Assembly (NCBI GenBank): GCA_003116975.1
Contig: BGKB01000166.1
Span: 1-64,000 of the forward strand
Length of the DNA stretch: 64,000 nucleotides
Direction of reading: 5' to 3'
Source: Aurantiochytrium sp. KH105
Lineage: Eukaryota > Sar > Bigyra > Thraustochytrida > Thraustochytriidae
Both the position numbers and the translations under genes were made by a program. The notes beneath the pieces are model-generated. The model ran no database searches, was not told where the DNA came from, and saw only the letters and a program-made list of their open reading frames with translations. Of the stretch, positions 11,368 through 21,600 are shown one piece after another; positions within the stretch are counted from its first letter, which is position 1, and each line of letters begins with the position of its first letter.

Positions 11368-13098
11368 ATGGCCGTCGAGACGCCCGAGGCGGCCTCGCCG
11401 CGTGTCACCTCCGCGGTCCGGAACAAGAAGATCGTCTCCAAGGTGGAGGAGGCCCTCGCCAAGCGACCGCTCGTGCGCGAGAAGTTGCTCGCGCGAGAGC
11501 AGGCGCGCGCACGAGCAGTATCAACCTCAGTGTCCTCGGGGTCCACCGCGGCATCCTCTTCGACACCAAGCGACAACGACGACGACGATGTGGCAGCGGC
11601 AGCGGCAGCGGCCTTTACGCCAAGCGTCGCACCAACCCAGGAAGAGCCCCACGATCTGCAAAACGAGAGACGACCCGTCCTTGCGCAGTTGTGCGTGAGT
11701 GAGCTGGCCGTCCGAGGTCTCACGCTCACAGCGCATCACGAGGCATACCTTGCCATCTCGCTTGAGAACGCATGCAAAACCACGCAACGCTTTCCAGAAC
11801 TCAACGCCAACGATGACGGCGACGCCTTCCGCTACGGCGACGAGGCCATGGAACTTGACGTCACAGATGTCGAGGCAGACCTCGTTATTGCTCTCTTTAG
11901 CAAACCAACTCCGGATCCTGGCCTGCCGGACACCTGCATCGGCAAAGTGGTCGTCTCACTGTCGCGACTTTACGCAGATTCTTCCTTTCGCAAGCTTCTC
12001 AGTCAGCGCGGAAACCACTACGAGCTGGACGCATGGTTCGAGTTCTATCCCCTCGAGGCCTCGCAGACCCGTTTTGAGCTTGCCATTCCAGGCGTCTCCG
12101 GCCTCAAGCGCCCCCCCGCGAGTCTCGGCCAGCTCCACGTTCGGCTCGACCTCGATGTCCATCCTGGATACCCGCTCGTGCTCTGCGCGCTCCTGAATCC
12201 GCCGTTCCGTCCCCGAGACCAAATCGAAACGAGCGAGGGCAATAGCTGCCCCAAGCACATCAAGTTTGGCGAGCTACGCCTTCGCGCGCTCGTCGCCTCT
12301 GTCCAAGTACTTCTCGAGACGCTTCAGAGTGTCCGCAATTGGGATCGCCCCAACGTCTCGGGTTTCGTGCTCGCGTGGCACATCCACGTCTGCATCTTTG
12401 CGCCTTGCTGGCAAATCCCGATCCTCGTCGCACTCCTCTTCGTCGCGCTGACCATTGTCTTTCCGTACGCTGCGCCCGTCGAGCCCCCGCTCATCTTCGA
12501 CGACCAGACGCCAACCTCGCGTACTGAAGATGCGCGCAAGGCCAAGACTGAAGAGGAATCTCTTGCCGATCTCGAGGCCATGCTCAACACGGGGGCCTTC
12601 CATGCGGAGCGTCTCTTTAACGCTTTTAATTGGACCGACAAGCTCGTCAGCATTGCCGCGTGCATCGCCGTCGTTCACGCTGGCTTGGCCGCGAGTCTCC
12701 TTTCTTTTCTTCTTCGGACGATTTGCACGCACTGCCTTTCGCTGCACAAACTCGCATTCGTTGCCGGGGTTCTTTTTATGTGTCCGCAAATCACCTCGCG
12801 TCTTCATGCAAAGCTCGAGAGCTCGCCCAAGCCGCTCACCGCAGCACCTTCCAAGACGCCCGCCGCCCGTCGATACTTTTCCACGGCGCTCCAGCTCCTC
12901 GCCAACTTGCGTGCTCGAGTTCTCGACGCTCACGAGCTCGTCCATCGTCGTATTGCCGCTACTCAGGAACTGGCCTGTGTTGAGCCAAATGGCGAACCTC
13001 AGCCTCTCGTGCCGGACCTCATTGCTCCTCCCTTTCGCGTGCCTGATACTAGAACAGCAGGGCTACCTGTAGCGACACCTGTAGAAGAAAAAATGTAA
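11368..13098 (+). CDS. C2-domain protein with C-terminal membrane hairpins (MCTP-like)
   Basis: 576 residues from an ATG at 11368 to TAA. After a charged, low-complexity N-terminus, residues about 110-235 look like a C2 sandwich, with an acidic loop (NANDDGDAF) and a CIGKVVVSLSRL strand pattern. Two hydrophobic regions follow. One begins near FVLAWHIHVCIF (about 330-370); the other is near LVSIAACIAVVHAGL (about 425-475). They are separated by an acidic loop, and the tail is polar. The layout, with an SVRNWDRPNVSG lead-in to the first hairpin, resembles the C-terminal membrane region of MCTP/PRT_C proteins, which tether membranes at ER contact sites. Only one C2 domain is evident, fewer than in typical MCTPs. 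Calcium binding and location are inferences. Confidence 0.75.
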   Translation: MAVETPEAASPRVTSAVRNKKIVSKVEEALAKRPLVREKLLAREQARARAVSTSVSSGSTAASSSTPSDNDDDDVAAAAAAAFTPSVAPTQEEPHDLQNERRPVLAQLCVSELAVRGLTLTAHHEAYLAISLENACKTTQRFPELNANDDGDAFRYGDEAMELDVTDVEADLVIALFSKPTPDPGLPDTCIGKVVVSLSRLYADSSFRKLLSQRGNHYELDAWFEFYPLEASQTRFELAIPGVSGLKRPPASLGQLHVRLDLDVHPGYPLVLCALLNPPFRPRDQIETSEGNSCPKHIKFGELRLRALVASVQVLLETLQSVRNWDRPNVSGFVLAWHIHVCIFAPCWQIPILVALLFVALTIVFPYAAPVEPPLIFDDQTPTSRTEDARKAKTEEESLADLEAMLNTGAFHAERLFNAFNWTDKLVSIAACIAVVHAGLAASLLSFLLRTICTHCLSLHKLAFVAGVLFMCPQITSRLHAKLESSPKPLTAAPSKTPAARRYFSTALQLLANLRARVLDAHELVHRRIAATQELACVEPNGEPQPLVPDLIAPPFRVPDTRTAGLPVATPVEEKM

Positions 13099-13143
13099 GC
13101 TTATTTGATTGATGCCTCTTTATTGCCCTGCCAGAATGACTTT

Positions 13144-13144
<1 letters not shown>

Positions 13145-13204
<60 letters not shown>
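13145..13204. repeat. (TGCT)n tetranucleotide tract
   Basis: Fifteen uninterrupted units just downstream of the C2/TM stop codon, probably in its 3' untranslated region or immediately beyond. Confidence 0.95.
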
Positions 13205-13205
<1 letters not shown>

Positions 13206-13337
13206 TTCCGGAATGACTTGGGCGGTGCAGAGCGATGAATGAAAAGCCAAAGTCTACCTATCGCTTCCTTGACTGCTGCGCGCCTTTTCACGAAATGACG
13301 AGAGCATGCACTCTAGTCTTCCGTCGTGATCTAGACC

Positions 13338-13345
13338 TAGGCCTA
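13338..13345. promoter_or_regulatory. TAGGCCTA palindrome, copy 2
   Basis: Exact palindrome about 510 bases upstream of the FHA-kinase ATG, embedded in a longer CTAG-rich stretch. Role unknown. Confidence 0.35.
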
Positions 13346-13850
13346 GCTTGCCTCCTATCTCTGTCAATCTTCGACCTCCCATCGTTGAGTGTGAGAGTGA
13401 ATGAATGAATGAATCGTTGGCTGGATCTTTCTTTCAAAGTCAGTCACGGATCGAAACGAATAACCGTAATAACCGTTTTCGACGTTTCACCCACTCAAAT
13501 CGTTGCACGCACGTGGTCAATACCCAACTACCGAGCTTGCTGCGCGCGCGCGCGGAAACGACGTACGGCAAGGGGGCTTCGGCGCTTGAAGGAGGCCGCC
13601 GGGGCGGGCGGCGAGAGGGTCCGGGCGCGGTGGCGTAGCGACCACTCCGCTTCATACCGCGCGTCTCGGTACAGGTTGCTGGCAAGGGACAAAAGAAGCG
13701 GCATCCCTTTCGTCCGGGTTCTGGTCGCGTGCGCTGGTCACCTGCGCTCTCCCACTCGCCCCGCTTTATTCTTTTTTGCGCCTGCGCGGGAGCGCTTCTC
13801 TCGCCTCCAGCCAGACGTACACGCAGTCCCGCAATCCTCCCTTTTCCATC

Positions 13851-13939
13851 ATGGCGCGCTCCATGCTCATGATGGACGTTGACGAAGGTTCGCAAGAGCA
13901 GTTGCCCACCCAAGCGCAGCAGCAGCAGCAACAGCAGCA

Positions 13940-13994
<55 letters not shown>

Positions 13995-15776
13995 CAACAC
14001 GAACAACAAGAACAAGAGGACCACTTTGATCATGTTGGTGTAGGGATCACGGGCACTCAGCCGCTCAACGCCAGTCAAGAGGAGGATGACGAGCTCGAAT
14101 CAGATGGCGTGTGGGGCCGTCTCGTGCACACGGAACGCAGCGCACTGTACCAAGCGCCGCCTCCACAGAGTAGGCGACCCGGACAACCCAAAATGGAAAT
14201 CGGAGCCGTCGACGTCAAGGGCGACACCTTCAAAATTGGCCGCGGCGAGTTCATGGATCTTCCCTTGAAAGACGTGTCTGTCAGCCTCGAGCATTGCATC
14301 CTCGAGCGCCAGGGCGGCACAGTCTTCATCTCAGACAATCAAAGCTCCAACGGTACCTATGTGCTGGGCAAAAGACTCAAGAGGCAGCAACGCAAGGAGT
14401 TGAAAAATGGCGACGTCTTCTCTCTTGTCCGCTCCAGACCCAGCTCAGCAGTTCGTGAGTGGTACGAATTCTGCTTCGAAAAAATTGGATCCAGTGCACA
14501 ACACGAAGACGAAATGAATCGTCTGCGCTTCGCGCAAAGGGTCGCGCAAGGAGACGGCCCACGCGGTGCCGTGCCCGATGCACTCATGGTCTCTTCGTCC
14601 GGAGACAGTGGGATGGCTGCTGCCATGCAGTGCGAAGAGTTTGTTGAAAACTACACATTGATCAACAAGCTTGGCGAGGGTGGCCACGCCAGTGTCTACC
14701 GCGTCCAGGGAAAGCGAACGGGGAAGTCATACGCGCTCAAGGTCATTGACAAGCGTCAATTCGGTCATGGAAGCGGTTCGCTCAAGGACCTCACCAACGA
14801 GGCCTTGATCATGCGCAACCTCAAGCACCCAGGCATCATCGAGCTAAAGAACATTTTTTCAACCGATCGTGCTCTTTTTCTCATCATGGAGCTCGTGCAC
14901 GGTGGCGAACTCTTTGACCGTATTGTCAACATGGGTAAATACCCCGAAAATCGTGCGCGCGGCCTGGTGCGCAATATCCTTCAAGCAGTTGCCTATCTGC
15001 ACGATCTCGACATTGTACACCGCGATCTCAAGCCAGAGAACATTCTCATGACCTCGCCGCACTCGGATATCGACATCAAGCTGGCTGACTTTGGCCTCGC
15101 GAAGGAGGAGAAAAAGGGCCGGCGAACGCTTTGCGGTACGGTCGGCTATGCGGCCCCAGAAGTATTGCGTCGCCAGCAATCAGAGCTCGGCCTCGGGACT
15201 TACGGCAAAGAGGCCGACATGTGGTCTTTAGGTGTCACCGTGTACATCATCCTTGCAGGCACGCCGCCATTCCCAGAGGGATCGACATCCCACGACGAGC
15301 AGTTTAGAGCACTGCGGCGAGCGGCCGAGTTCCGCGCCATGTCTCCCATTCTTCAGGACTTTATCCTTGGCATGCTCGAGGTTGACGGCAAGAAGCGTCT
15401 TACCGTACACCAGGCGCTTCGGCACCCCTGGCTCAAGCAGGAAGCGGACCCTCCCATGGCACCACCCATGGCCCCGCCCGAGACCCGGCGGCTAGCATCT
15501 TCCTCTGTAGCGCCCGTTTCCTCGTCTGCTTCACAAGTCCCAACGGGCTCGCAGGAACCGTGCGCTACTTCAGACACCCACGGACGAGGTGTTCAAGGGC
15601 CGATTGAATCGCACCCTTATCCGCCCCCGCATCCCTTCCACGACCGAAGCAACCGCCCCAATTCTGGTGATAGCACGGATGCCGCGCACGCCAAACGCAA
15701 GGTTGACGTGGCAGCGCCGTATGGCCGACCGGCGGTCAAGCTCGTCAAGATTCGCAGCGACGACTCTCTCTTGTGA
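13851..15776 (+). CDS. CHEK2: FHA-domain checkpoint kinase, CHK2/Rad53 type
   Basis: 641 residues. The ATG at 13851 is the first in the frame; upstream codons are open but lack ATG. A polyglutamine tract of about 30 residues (13917-13998) is flanked by SQ and TQ dipeptides (EGSQEQLPTQ before, GTQPLNASQ after), which is an SQ/TQ cluster such as ATM/ATR phosphorylate in CHK2. The FHA domain (about 120-195) keeps IGRG, SLEH and NGTYV. The kinase domain (about 268-530) has GEGGHASVY, ALKVID, HRDLKPEN, DFGLAK and a GTVGYAAPE activation segment, so it should be active. The tail has basic patches (AKRKVDV, AVKLVKIR) that may act in nuclear import. Family architecture SCD-FHA-kinase is that of DNA-damage checkpoint effectors. 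Orthology to CHK2 rather than a paralogue is likely but untested. Confidence 0.9.
13917..13998 (+). repeat. CAG/CAA tract encoding polyglutamine
   Basis: Mixed CAG and CAA codons inside the FHA-kinase gene, giving about 30 Gln between the two SQ/TQ-containing patches. Length polymorphism would be expected. Confidence 0.95.
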
Positions 15777-16475
15777 TTTATAGTCCAACTCTACTTTAAC
15801 CTTTATCTCTTGGTTTTTGGCGTCATTAAACACGCCCTGCGGCGCCCTAGCGAGTTTCTTTCGTTCGGTCTGTCCGAATGGATTTTTCGGCGGAATCGTT
15901 TTCCCGACGCGGCGGTAGGTCGGGTCAGTGAGACCGAACAAAAACTCTAGCAAACATGCAAGGCATCACATTTTCAACCCAACACCGAGTAAATGAAAAT
16001 GACGAGACTAGTGAGACCTGAGGCATTCATCAGTAGGGACATGACCGAAACCTCAAGCGGGCGAAGGAACTTTAGCAAACAAATCAAAATACTTCAGATC
16101 ACCTTCGAATCTTGCCGCTTGGCCAAATGGATCCCATGGTGCCCCTCGCATCTCAGAGCAAGTTTGCAAGGAAGTTCACCCAGTGGAAGTATTTTATAAT
16201 TCTTTTGCAAAGTTGGCCATTGCGCAGGCGAATTTAAATATGACCTAACGACCACATGGGCAAGGCAAGACGCGGCGAGTCTAAGAATAAACCATCTAAG
16301 CGCAACGCAATTTCGAATTTTGCTACTCGAAACTCGGCTAAGCCTGCCTTAGTCAAGCGCGGTCTATTCAGGTCAAATAGACCACTTCTCTACGGCCATC
16401 CCCAAATCTCGATCAAAGCTGGTTCTCAAGACGCCAAGCTTTGAAATTAACTTGTTTTATTCAAACACACAGCAA

Positions 16476-16483
16476 TAGGCCTA
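16476..16483. promoter_or_regulatory. TAGGCCTA palindrome, copy 3
   Basis: Exact palindrome in the convergent intergenic region, so downstream of both neighbouring genes. This argues against a purely promoter role. Confidence 0.3.
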
Positions 16484-16611
16484 GAAGGGCGGAAAATCTT
16501 GAATGAGCTTTTAAAATTGGAAGGCGTGTGGACTAATTTTTTTTAAACGTGCTAGAATGAAAATGAAATTTCGTTCGGTTTTTGATTCGGTTTCATGTGG
16601 CTGGCCAGGGG

Positions 16612-16619
16612 TAGGCCTA
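16612..16619. promoter_or_regulatory. TAGGCCTA palindrome, copy 4
   Basis: Exact palindrome 136 bases from copy 3 and about 170 bases beyond the TRAPPC13-like stop codon. Confidence 0.3.
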
Positions 16620-16791
16620 GACCTCCATTCTTTTTCGTTTATCTTTTTTTTTTTTTTTCTATCTTTGTATTGTCAGCCCAACGAATCGACCTTGCTTGGT
16701 CAAGGCACACTTCTTTTCATTCAACACATTTGTTTTGCAGCTGTTTGCTCTGCACACGACGACCCTAGAAAATGCATCAACAAAATTGACA

Positions 16792-18450
16792 TCATGAAAT
16801 AGAGACGAAGTGGGGCTCCTTGACCGGAATAATGGCCTCCGCAGCGGCGTCGTAGACCTTGACGAGCTGTGCAAGATCCGCAGTACCGGCCCGCAGCGCC
16901 ATAAAACGCAGAGGGATCTCCACGGGCCGCGCTGCAACTTTGCCAATGTGCAGCGAGGCGTCGAGAGGAATCACAGTCATCCCTGTCATGTCCTCTGCCA
17001 ACGGAAGAATAACACGCAGATCTACGTCGGCATGGGCACGATTTCGCACAACAAGCAAGAGCTGAAAGCTGTCGCCCGGACGCAAGTCCAAACATCCTTC
17101 ATCTCGCTCGAGACGCAATGAGACGGGGTCAAAAACACCACTTGCAAAGTCCCATTCGACGCGGTGTCGGCCACGAACTTCAGCGAGAGAGACATCCGAG
17201 GTCCACGTAACTGTAGCAATGCTCGTATATCGACTCCCGATCCCCTCCGAATCTGCTTCTTGTGGCTCCACATAGGCGCGTGGACTAATGTCCTCAAAGT
17301 GCGAGAGCAAGAAGCATACTGTCTGCCGCTCACCTGGGCGCAGCTCAAGGGGCAGCACCCAGCGCCCGAGCCGAGTGACCTGCATGCTAATGGGTCTGCT
17401 TGTAAAGGTGTGAAGAGTCAGATCCTTGAGCACTACATGCACACGAGGATGCGTGTTTTCGCACGACACTTCAATGAAACATTTGCTATTCACCTGCTTG
17501 TAGCGCGACCGGATCGCCACGCAGCGCTCCTTGCGAACCGTGTGTTTCACCTCGAGAGTCTGCCGCTCAAGAGGTCGTACGAGGCCGTGCGACTCGAGCA
17601 CGCGCTGAGCTCGTGGTAAAATTCCAACAAATTGCGCCGGATCAGCATGCTTTAATGTGGCAAGGGACACACGTCCCGCTTCGCGGCTCAAACGTGCTTG
17701 AAAGCTCGTCGATGTGTGCCTGCAGTACAGCGCAAGCTGAAGCTCCAAGCCCTGAAACGTGCTACCGGCACTTCCGCCCGAGCTCGTCGTCGGCATATCG
17801 ATCTGAAAGTAGTACACAGCATAGGTCCGTCGCAGCCTTTTCACGAGCGCCAGCTCTTCTTCCGGTCCAATTCCGCCCTCGGAGTCCTCTGTCGATACCG
17901 AGGCATTGGCCCCGATGCGGGACGGTTGGTTCGGACACAAGAGAACTGCACTCGGATGACAAGACTCATCGCTTACGCTTAAAACAATGTCAAGGGACCG
18001 ACACATCCGCTTCAGGTCCTCCGTATCCTCGATTGACTGCCCTACTGACGCGTTTTCCCCGCCCTCCGCAGCTTCCACGATCACGTAAAACGTTGCGAGT
18101 TCTCCCGGAAAAGCAAAAGATCGCTCTGCGGCTGCTCCAGAATAGTCGTATGTTGACAAAGCCTCTTCTCGGTCGTCTTCACCTCCTCTTCCAAGGACTT
18201 GCTCTGTCTTTGCTTCAGTGCTGGCCTCTGTGTTCGCTCCGGCGTCTGCCTCTGCGTTGCCGCTCGCGCCCTCGTCGCGCGTCTCGCAGACCCTGTGTTG
18301 TCCGGAGCGCGTCGCAGCATCGTCGTCCTGGTCGGGCCGTCGCTTGCTCTCGTTCAGGCTCGCGAGGCCAAGCAGCGTGTTCACTGCTACTGCCTGCGTA
18401 CGATCAGCCGCCAGCGCCACGCGCACCTGCGCGTGCCGCGCGAGCTCCAT
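16792..18450 (-). CDS. TRAPPC13-like trafficking complex subunit
   Basis: 552 residues from ATG at 18450 to TGA. The first 110 or so residues are acidic and low in complexity (Asp/Glu/Ala-rich). The rest is predicted beta-rich and follows the order of blocks in TRAPPC13 (DUF974): a VRPLERQTLEVKHT linker like the VLKPLDVKT region, an SKCFIEVSCENTHP Ig-like strand pair, LRPGERQTVCFLL, an IATVTWTSD block, then FQLLLVVRNRAHADVDLRV and LHIGKVAARP near the C-terminus. TRAPPC13 is a subunit of TRAPP complexes, which are GEFs for Rab1/Rab11-type GTPases on the Golgi. The match is by eye and divergent, so a different Ig-fold trafficking protein is possible. The start lies only 172 bases downstream of the ERCC6L2-like stop, on the same strand, so its promoter must be short or overlap that gene. 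Confidence 0.7.
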   Translation of the reverse strand: MELARHAQVRVALAADRTQAVAVNTLLGLASLNESKRRPDQDDDAATRSGQHRVCETRDEGASGNAEADAGANTEASTEAKTEQVLGRGGEDDREEALSTYDYSGAAAERSFAFPGELATFYVIVEAAEGGENASVGQSIEDTEDLKRMCRSLDIVLSVSDESCHPSAVLLCPNQPSRIGANASVSTEDSEGGIGPEEELALVKRLRRTYAVYYFQIDMPTTSSGGSAGSTFQGLELQLALYCRHTSTSFQARLSREAGRVSLATLKHADPAQFVGILPRAQRVLESHGLVRPLERQTLEVKHTVRKERCVAIRSRYKQVNSKCFIEVSCENTHPRVHVVLKDLTLHTFTSRPISMQVTRLGRWVLPLELRPGERQTVCFLLSHFEDISPRAYVEPQEADSEGIGSRYTSIATVTWTSDVSLAEVRGRHRVEWDFASGVFDPVSLRLERDEGCLDLRPGDSFQLLLVVRNRAHADVDLRVILPLAEDMTGMTVIPLDASLHIGKVAARPVEIPLRFMALRAGTADLAQLVKVYDAAAEAIIPVKEPHFVSIS

Positions 18451-18622
18451 CGGCTTGCAATGTTTTCAGGATTTGGGCATTGAAAGAGGGAGGAAAACAG
18501 ATCAAAAGTCTCGTCGACACAAGTCAAGCTTGACGCCTCATGCGAGTCGTCCAGCTGCAGCCACACTGCAACCGGGAGAAACCCGTCGAAACATTTACAA
18601 TACAAACTGTAAAGTGCTAATA

Positions 18623-21600
18623 CTAGTCGTTCCGCTTTGCAGCATCTCGTGCCAGCGGATCAAGATACTGCTCAGCATACTCGCGCTCCTCGCGCGAGTC
18701 GCCAACCATCGTATCCCAGTTGACGCGCACGCCCGAAATATCGCCCAATTCATCGTCTTCGTCCTCTGCGGCTGCAGCTGCTGCTGCTGCAGAAGCGCTA
18801 TGCTGGCGTGTGCGAGGACCTTCGCTGCGCAACGTCTCCCCGGCGCCAGAACGTGGCACGTACGCCGAGTTCTCATCATCTTCTCCTTCAACGTCTATTT
18901 CTTTTCCTTCGTTCTCTTTACGCCCTGAGACAGACGAAACGTCGGCGTCGGGTTCAATGTCGAACATGACAAATTTGTCTTTGGCCCGCACATCCTCCCG
19001 ATCCAGATGTTGTTTGAGTTTCCCCTGCAAGGAGTCCATTTGACGCCCTGCCTTGACATACTTGCGCCGCTCCGACACGTAGCGCTCACTGATACTTACC
19101 GTGAAACTGCGCCGACTGTAGCGGAGAAGTTCCAGCATGCCACGAAACTCGTTATCTTTGAAAAGACGCTTCTCAAAAGAGCCTTCCAGCATCGTGCTCG
19201 ACAGCTGCCGCTTGTCCACCTGCCGCAAGTACTTGGCTTCCTCGACAGTACCCTGAGAAATGAGGCGATATACGCGTACGAAGTGACGCTGGCCCAAACG
19301 ATGCGCGCGGTCCTGAGCCTGTAAATCTGGTGTTGGGCTCCAGTCAGGGTCAAAAATCACAACTTTCGACGCGCCCGTCAAATTTAGCCCCTCACCGCCA
19401 GCGCGTGTGCTCATGAGAAAGACAAACTGATTCGGGTCCGAGTTGAACCTTTTGCACATGTCCTGACGCTGACTCTGACCCGTGCCTCCGTCGAGGCGAA
19501 GAAACGGGTACGAGAGCGACTCCAGGTACTTTTCCAGCACGTTTAAAAGCACAAGCGAATTACTAAAGATGAGCACCTTGATGCCACCTTTGTCCCGCCA
19601 GCGCTGCAAAAGCTGCCTCAAAACCTGCATTTTCCCGCACTGCGCCTCGTCAATCAAATGCTCAAAACGGACAGAACGGTAATAGTCTTCAGTTGGAACC
19701 TTGGAAGCTTTCGACCCGGGATGCAAATCCGGTCCTGCATTAGAACCTAGCGTCGCCATTCGACGCGCGTACGGACCCAACAGAAATTGGGACTTGCGCA
19801 ATTGGCGGTGTTTCTCCAAGGCGTCTTCTTCGCCTGGGTCTGCACGAATCAAGTCGAGATGATTTGCAATTTGAGCCAAAATAATGATCGCCGGCATTTG
19901 CGTGCATTTCGGGCACACTGCGCACTCCCGGAACCTGTGCAGCACTCTGCCAGCAGAGTCGCGCTCGTCTCCAGACTCGTCATCGCTGCTATCATGCTTG
20001 GGCAAGAGATATTCCTTGAGCTGCTTCATGTCCCTTGTTTGCTTTGCAAACTTGCCATCGCTTTCCGCGTCATTATCAAGGTCGTCCTCAACGTCAACGT
20101 CAGCGTCAGCGTCAGCGTTGCTTAATCCATCGAGAATAGGACCTTCCTCGAGGAGACGGTCGCTGACATCAAGCGCCCCCGAAGACGACCCTAGGAAAGA
20201 TTGGCCGCCCAAACGATTTTGGGGTCTTCGTCGGCGACGACGACGCACGCGATGCTGCATACGCCAAAGCGTGGCGTCCACATCGACAGCCGTATCCGTG
20301 GCATCATCATGTACCATGTCAGGTTCGTTAGCGGGAATCGAAAGTGCGCGATCGACGTCGGGTATCTCCCGATCAACGAAGCGAGACTTGTCGACAGCAT
20401 TGACAAGTTTCGTAAAGTCCTTGGAGTTGAGAGCGCGCAAATACACCCGTTCCTGAACGCGGGTCAGAGGACAGAGCACCATGGTATCCTTTTTGCCCGT
20501 AAGGCGGTCTGCGATGACCTCCTTGCCCCGTCGCAAGATGAGCCGATCAAGCGTCAACTTGAGCTTGCTGCGAACTGCGTGCGCTGCGCGCAACTCGCCC
20601 TGCGTTGCAGACTGCAGCCGGCCACGGTTGAGCGGGCGAGCGACCTCGAGATCAAAACTAGACTTGGGCCCCAGCTCACAGGGCGCCAGCACATGCATAA
20701 TGGCCCATAGTTCTTTTAACTCGTTGCTCACAGGCGTTCCTGTCGCGCCAATTTTGCATCGAGCTCGAAGTCGTCGCGCACTGATGGCATTCTGCGTACT
20801 CGGATTTTTTAGACGATGGCACTCGTCAAAGACGACCACGCGCCACTGCGTGCTCGCAAAAACGGAGTTGTTCATGGTCAGCTCGCGCATTCGCTCGTAC
20901 CCGACAAGAACAACTTCCACTTTGCCCGAGTTCGCCCCTTCGAGGACGTGCTCAACGTCCTCCCGTGTCGACGCCGTTGTCACAGACTCGGCGGCAAAAT
21001 AGCCCCAGCGCTTCAGCTCGGCTGCCCAATTGTCAAGCACCGAAACGGGCGCAACTAAAAGAACCGGACCCCCGGCCGACATAAACGCCGATGCTGCTTC
21101 CCTGTCACGAAGACGCTTTCGCAGCAGGTCGAGGTCTTCGCTTCGTCCCGTTTTGCCAAATATGGTCAAAAGAAAGCAAATCACCTGCACAGTTTTACCC
21201 AGTCCCATCACATCTGCCAAAATTCCGCCTCGCTCCGGAAACCCCGGCGAGATCGCTCCCGTAAAAATGTCAAACAAAAACCTCACGCCTTCCCGCTGAT
21301 AGGGCATCAGATAACGATTTGCGGACGCAGGAACAAATGCACGCGGCTTGAGCGCCTGGACACCGTTCAAAGCCTCCTCGTGAACAACTGTTCCGGCCAC
21401 ACGGGCAAACTGACCAGCGCCAGTCTCGAGATCAGCCCTCAGCTTGGCGTTGTCCCGAATCGCTCGCAGAGAGAGCTCCCAAAGACGAGGCACTGAAGCT
21501 GCACCACCTTGGCCACGTACCTTGGCATGCAATTGCCACTGCTTATCAATGATCTTGCGAACGTCTTGCAGGCGCTGAAATTGCTCCTTTTCGAGTTTGA

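Larger units (their letters stand above)
13099..13850. other. Intergenic region upstream of the FHA-kinase gene
   Basis: Holds the TGCT tetranucleotide tract, a TAGGCCTA palindrome at 13338-13345 and a short AATG run near 13400-13415. The frame of the downstream kinase stays open to 13776 but contains no ATG before 13851, so the last part is taken as 5' untranslated sequence. Confidence 0.6.
15777..16791. other. Convergent intergenic region, AT-richer than surroundings
   Basis: About 1 kb between the 3' ends of the FHA-kinase (plus) and the TRAPPC13-like gene (minus). It is visibly poorer in G+C than the flanking genes, has poly-T runs (near 16530-16550 and 16632-16660) and two TAGGCCTA palindromes. 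Short open frames inside have no recognisable product. Confidence 0.6.

Noticed and set aside
13440-14078. Minus-strand open frame with a polyleucine stretch
   Set aside because: The polyleucine is the complement of the polyglutamine-coding tract of the FHA-kinase.
17613-18533. 306-codon plus-strand open frame
   Set aside because: Antisense to the TRAPPC13-like gene; Arg/Ser/Pro-rich without a domain.
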